A stretch of DNA of 64,000 nt from Gnetum montanum (taxonomy: Eukaryota; Streptophyta; Gnetopsida; Gnetales; Gnetaceae). Made by a program: the position numbers and the translations under genes. Shown here one piece after another: positions 59,157 through 64,000 of this stretch (the stretch's first letter is position 1; every line of letters begins with the position of its first letter). Below the pieces are notes generated by a model that saw nothing but the letters and a program-made list of their open reading frames with translations, was not told the origin of the DNA and ran no database searches. The stretch spans positions 123,743 to 187,742 of the forward strand of contig MNCI01007710.1 of the NCBI GenBank assembly GCA_015680685.1, in the 5' to 3' direction.

Positions 59157-59171
59157 TTAGATGACAAAATT
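59157..59171. repeat. LINE target duplication, right copy
   Basis: TTAGATGACAAAATT, identical to 53212-53226, directly after the A tail. Confidence 0.9.
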
Positions 59172-61570
59172 CTACCATTTGCATTTGTCGATTTTGAAAA
59201 TCATGGATTTAGAATGCATGAAGTTGATGGAGGACATCAATTCACTACTACAATTTGCAAGTGTTTGTGACGTTGCAATTGCAAATACATATTTCAAGAA
59301 GAGGACAGAATATTTAATTACTTATAAGAATGGTATGGATAAAACATAAATTGATTATTTCTTGCTATGCAAAAGAGACTGAGCCATGTGCAAAGACTGC
59401 AAGGTCATACCTAAAGAATGCATTGCAACTCAAAATCAATTAATGGTCATGGATTTAGCTATACAAAGTTTCAAAGGTAGCACGAGAAAAGGGACTAAAT
59501 ATATAAAATGGTGGAATTTGAAGGAAGATAACATCACCTTGTTCAAAAAGCAATTGCTTCACAAAGGCACTTGGAATTGGGATTACTCTGCAAATTTAAT
59601 TTGGGGCCAAATAAAAAGTTGCATTCAAAAAATTGGAAAGAAAATTTTAGGTGAAACAAAAAGAAAATAATATATCCCAAAGGAGACATGGTGGTGGAGT
59701 GATTAAGTGCAAAATGTTATACAAAATAAGAAAAAAATGCTTTACGAAATCACAACAAAGTGGTAGCCAAGAAGGTAAGCTTATATACAAAATAACAAAT
59801 AAAAAGGCAATTGTAGGAATAGCCAAAGCATAAGGCCTTAGATACCTTTTATGAGAAATTAAAAACAAATGAAGAAAAAATTATATTTATAAATTAGCAA
59901 GAATCAAAAACAAGAAATGTACGGACACTGATCATGTCAAATGCATCAAAGAAGTAGATATAAGAATTTTGGTAAAAGATAATGAAATTTTGGATAAGGG
60001 GAAAATTTATTTTCAAGAATTATTAAATAAAGTATTCCCAAGAGATGACATCCAAGAAGAATAACAAAATTTTGGTTTGGTTAATGAATTTTTTGTCTCT
60101 AAGGTAAAGACAACCTTATCAAAGATGAAAAATGGAAAAGTTGTTGAACCAAATAACATTCCTATAGAAGCTTTGAAAGCATTAGGAAATACAACTGTTT
60201 CTTAGTTAACATAATTATTTAACAAAATTTTGAAGGATGGAAAAATGCCCAACAATTAGAGAAAAAGCTTTGTTGTTCTCATTTAAAAAATTAAATGAGA
60301 TATCCAAAATTGTGCAAACTATAAAGGGATCAAGCTCATGAGCCACACTATGAAGCTTTGGGAGAAAGTCATAGAGCATCATCTTAGACTTGAATCAACA
60401 GTGTCAGAGAATCAACTTGGATTTATGCCAAGGAGAACTACTATAGAGGCTATTTTCTTGATACGACAATTGATGAAGAAGTTTAGAAAACATAGAAAAA
60501 ATCCACATATGATCTTTATTCACTTGGAAAAAGCATATGATAAGGTGCCTAAAGATATTATTTGGTAGGCCTTACAAAGGAAAAACATCTCTGATAAATA
60601 TATTAAAGTGATTCAAAACATGTATGAAGAAACTCTCCCTAAAATTAGAACAACTTGTGGAACAACATCTGATTTTTCAGTCACCATAGGGCTACATCAA
60701 GAGTTTCCACTTAGCCCATACATTTTTGCCATTATTATGGACAAATTAAGAAAGAACATACAAGATAAAATCCCTTGGTGTATGTTTTTTGCAAATGATA
60801 TTGTGTTGGTGGATATAGCTCGAGAAAATATTGCTTTTAAAATAAAAAGTAGAGACATAGTCTAGAATTAAAAGGTTTAAAAATTAATGGAAGTAAGACT
60901 GAATATATGGAATGCAATTTTAATAACAGCATAAACAACGGTAAAATAGAAGTGAAAATTCAAGGCAAAAAGTCCCTCACTGCAAATAGTTCCTCTACCT
61001 AGAATCAATCCTCTAATCAGATGGTGAAATTGATAAAGATATAAGAAAATTGAGACAGGATGGCCAAAACAGAGGTATGCTAGTGGTGTTCTATATGATA
61101 AAAGTATAGCAATAAAATTGACGGGAAAACTTTACATGAAAGCAATTATAAATGTTATCTTATATGGCATTGAATGTTGGGCAACACAAAAGAGGCATGA
61201 ACAACAAATCAGTATGGCAGAAATACAAATGCTTTGATGGATGTTGAATGTTACTAGAAGAGATAAACTACATAATACAGACATCAAAGGAAGAGTTCAA
61301 GTGGCTTCTATTTTAGATAAGTGGCTTAAATGGTTTGGACATGCCCAAAGAAGATCAGACAATGAACCTATAAACAAAGGTTGCTACATCACTGTTCCAG
61401 GAAAGCCACCAAACGGAAGACAAAGGAAAACATGAGAAAAAACGATTGAAGATTATTTGAAGAGATTGCAAATAAACAAAGATCTAGCTCTTGATAGAGG
61501 CAAATGGTGAAAAAGAAGTCATGTAGCCAACCCTATTTTGTTGGGAGGCTACGCTGATGATGATAACGAA
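59172..61570 (+). pseudogene. RTE-type LINE, 5'-truncated and decayed
   Basis: The first part is the end of the endonuclease: IANTYFKKRTEYLITYKNG and IDYFLLCKRD (59270-59390), then CKDCKVIPKECIATQNQLMV (59386 on), which is standard RTE wording in plants. RT follows at 60290-60870: NYKGIKLMSHTMKLWEKVIE, NQLGFMPRRTTIEAIFLIRQ, IFIHLEKAYDKVPKDIIW, IGLHQEFPLSPYIFA, and PWCMFFANDIVLVD. The end is LKWFGHAQRRSDNEPINKG (61320) and LALDRGKW (61490). A GATGATGATAA-like tail (61556-61567) is the usual simple-repeat end. The catalytic FADD reads FAND (60788-60799). Many stops. Antisense to the F-box/LysM gene. Confidence 0.8.
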
Positions 61571-62941
61571 GTTGATGATATACCAAATTTTTTAATGAAA
61601 CACAGGGCTACAGGATGATTTATACTAGGGCTGTATTGAATTTCACCTGATCATTTATTCCCTATTTAGATCTGTGTAGTTGGGGTTTAGCAGATTCCTG
61701 TTTACATGCATCTGCAATCATGATCCATTTTACTCCATCAGTGATCATACGCCTTACCCAAGCATACAGCTTTAGCAACGGTGAGTTTGGATGCACAGCA
61801 AAAACAGGAGGAACATGACAAGTAAAAAGATAAAATACAGCACACAAAGTTGAGAGTATCCAGCAAAACTGCAATATTGGGTATCAACAAGCAATGCTAT
61901 TCATGTACTCATAGCACTATCATGGACTTATCCAGATAATCCTAAAAGATGCCACGCCTCCCTTGTACTCCAACCTAATTCCTTTTATTTAAACCAACTA
62001 AATACCTATTGCTTTTCTCATAACTTCATACAAATTTATTGTGAAGGCCTTGGTGTGAAAGTTCAATATAATTTTAATGATGTTGATGTAGCTCTGGAAA
62101 GCACTGAACAATGTATTTTCAACAAGATATTGCTTCAAGCAACAAAAACTATAAATAATGAATTGAAACATCTTGCAGGAAAAAACAATATGAAAGCTAT
62201 GGATGGTCCAAGATTATGGAAAACTTCTGATCAAATAGCCTCTCAATGTTTGGTAGCCATCTGCATATACAGGAGCTTTGATATGTTTTGTTTATCACGT
62301 TAAAATGCCTTTCAAAGATAATTCAGGAAAAATTATAAACAGGTATTCAAGCAGAATTAAATCTCCATCACTCAAGCAATAAAGCTATACTTTTCCTCTT
62401 AACCTATTTAATTTGGGTGCAGAGTTTTTTAACCATGGGCAGTATGATACCATATATTCTAGACAGTCTCTTAGCATACCTTCGTATATGAGATTCAGCC
62501 AAGTAACAGATTAACATAAATTTTCCTCACAATTTCTTGTTGATGTCTAAGAGTCCACCCATTATATTTATAAAATTGTTTAGTTTTACTTAATTTTATA
62601 GAGGTTTACCCAAATAAATCTTTAGATTCAGGTTGGGTCCCCCATTTTTTTTTTATTCAGATTTCACTAGTGGATGTGTAATCTACTGAGATTTATGAAT
62701 TCATAAACTCAGCATCTCCACCGATTCAATGTCTTCAGGCTCATCCAACCAAACAGAACCTAAGAGAAGCTCAAGTCATGTTATTCTTTAAATTTTGCAA
62801 CATTGCAAATTACCAGGATCAAAAATTACTTGGCATGTAATCTTTACATTCTGTCTGGCTGACCATTCTGGCTTTAGACTGAACCTAAGGAGATTTCTGG
62901 TGGCTGGGAACCTTTTAAAGTTTTGGACATCACCTTATCCT
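61571..62941. other. Intron/intergenic sequence without recognised exon
   Basis: Frames at 61662-61874 (minus) and 62055-62303 (plus) show no domain I recognise. Neither looks like the missing F-box or first half-LysM exon. Confidence 0.4.
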
Positions 62942-63091
62942 AGTGCAACTCTTTAAGATTATTGATCATATTATCTTGAAAAATCGAATGAGTGCAACTC
63001 TTTAAGATTATTGATCATATTATCTTGAAAAATCGAATGAGTGCAACTCTTTAAGATTATTGATCATATTATCTTGAAAAATCGAATGAGT
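62942..63091. repeat. 49-bp perfect tandem triplication
   Basis: Three identical 49-base units (62942-62990, 62991-63039, 63040-63088) plus three bases, beginning AGTGCAACTCTTTAAGATTA and ending AATCGAATG. The perfect identity suggests recent expansion (or an assembly effect). Not coding. Confidence 0.95.
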
Positions 63092-63421
63092 TATTTAAAA
63101 TGCATGATATACAGTCAATCGATACACCACTATTTCTTATTTTAAATTGATTATAGGGTTAAACGTCAAACTAATTAATGGTTATACTGTCCACAGCTAA
63201 ACTACTCTATGGTTATAAATGTGTAAACACCATTTAGCACAAGCAGTAAAACTGGTCGATCTATAATTAAGCGATCCATTACCTGAACATCAAGCAAGCA
63301 ATCAAGAGAACTCGGAAATCTTTTAAAAGAACGCATGGATTTTGAGCTTAAATTTTAATTAAAAACGACTACAACATTCACTTGGAGAGATTGTGGATGC
63401 AGATCTTGTAAGATAGTAATT

Positions 63422-63658
63422 GTGTCTAATCCACAAGCATATGTGTTTACATCGCAGGAAGGTGTAGCTGTCAATTGCAAGACATACCATCTCGGCAAAC
63501 TGCCTCTCTATTTCAGTCAGGACAGAATATATCTAGTTTCAGGAACTACCAAAGGTATGAAGAATAGTGCAGCCAAAACACATCAGGTATGTTGGCTGCT
63601 GGATCTTACATTTTTTAAAAAAGCAAACAATGTCGTATGCCATCCAAAAGCCAAATAA
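63422..63658 (+). other. Unassigned open frame with exon-like borders
   Basis: The frame reads EGVAVNCKTYHLGKLPLYFS and QDRIYLVSGTTKG. It is preceded by TTTACATCGCAG (acceptor-like, about 63446-63457) and followed by AAAGGTATGA (donor-like, about 63552-63561), so a small plus-strand exon is conceivable. I know no family for it, and a chance open frame is equally likely. No further exon could be linked to it. Confidence 0.2.
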
Positions 63659-63661
63659 ATA

Positions 63662-64000
63662 AGTTGGTCTAAACAAGTTATTAAACAAAAAAGAATGTCA
63701 CATAGAGTAAAATGGGGAAGCAATGAGATTTTGCAGGCTTGTCATTGCCTGCATAGACTTTGGAGCTGGAACTCCGATGACATGTAGCTAAGGCACATTA
63801 CTTGCATTGTAAACAGGTTCGATCCCAATGCTCAATTCCAGATGCTGCTACTGAAACATACTGAAACTGAATCCTATAGAATGGATCTCATGATCTTCAC
63901 ATGAGCTTAAAAAAAGACATCAGTTTCAATTTAAAATCGTAATCATCGATCCGATCTTCTGTAATATGTATGACTGTAGAGTACTATAATGTTAAATAGT
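63662..64000. other. Sequence to window end, nothing recognised
   Basis: No ORF, repeat or LTR signature was seen in the last 340 bases. Confidence 0.5.

Noticed and set aside
62942-63091. Repeats considered as a CRISPR-like array
   Set aside because: Units are directly adjacent with no unique spacers, and the window is plant nuclear DNA.
1-64000. tRNA, rRNA, organelle-derived inserts and microRNA-like hairpins
   Set aside because: No intact tRNA cloverleaf, rRNA-like stretch or chloroplast/mitochondrial gene wording was recognised. tRNA-like boxes at 18.5-20.6 kb are better explained as SINEs. Hairpins seen are retroelement palindromes.

Overview
This is plant nuclear DNA with few genes and many retrotransposons. 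The plant assignment rests on an exon matching the plant F-box/LysM protein family (At1g55000-like), on Athila-type and Sirevirus-like LTR retrotransposons, on a plant L1-type LINE whose ORF1 carries DUF4283 and a zinc knuckle, and on an RTE LINE of the kind common in plants. The low gene density, decayed repeats and a gene intron longer than about 11 kb would suit a large-genome seed plant, perhaps a gymnosperm, but that is inference. There are two runs of N (18153-18290 and 42323-43093).

Layout. 1-6100: a decayed minus-strand Ty3/gypsy element (gag, protease, probable LTR promoter), with a cluster of palindromes on its upstream side. 6150-8650: the 3' end of a plus-strand Athila-like element (C). 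8772-18396: an almost complete minus-strand Athila-like element (A) with both LTRs, a tRNA-Asp-type primer site, gag, protease, RT, RNase H and integrase, all broken by stops. C and A lie tail to tail, 121 bp apart, forming a long inverted repeat. 18397-28053: AT-rich, no recognised gene; it holds tRNA-like SINE candidates, a tandem array with a unit near 300 bp, and a direct repeat of about 540 bp. 28054-34728: a complete LTR element (E) with the perfect 5-bp duplication ATTAT. It encodes gag and a second unassigned ORF but no recognisable pol (TR-GAG-like). 34729-36280: remnants of related 3' regions. 36281-48556: a Sirevirus-like copia element, split by a minus-strand Athila-like element (B, 37166-43763, target duplication GTAAG) whose RT, RNase H and integrase have been cleanly deleted. 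48557-51688: no gene recognised.

51689-64000: the only host gene evidence is the last coding exon of a minus-strand F-box/LysM gene (51689-52060). Upstream of it, in the presumed intron, lie a full-length L1-type LINE (53227-59156, perfect 15-bp target duplication) and a 5'-truncated RTE LINE (about 59172-61560), both antisense to the gene. A perfect 49-bp triple repeat lies at 62942.

No operating novel system is claimed. The most interesting signals are the coexistence of one near-autonomous element with two non-autonomous relatives of different kinds, strongly conserved non-coding blocks shared by their 3' regions, 14-bp-period GATATC arrays in their LTRs, and the palindrome cluster at 5.4-6.1 kb. 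Homology statements come from reading the sequence and recalling families; no database search was run.
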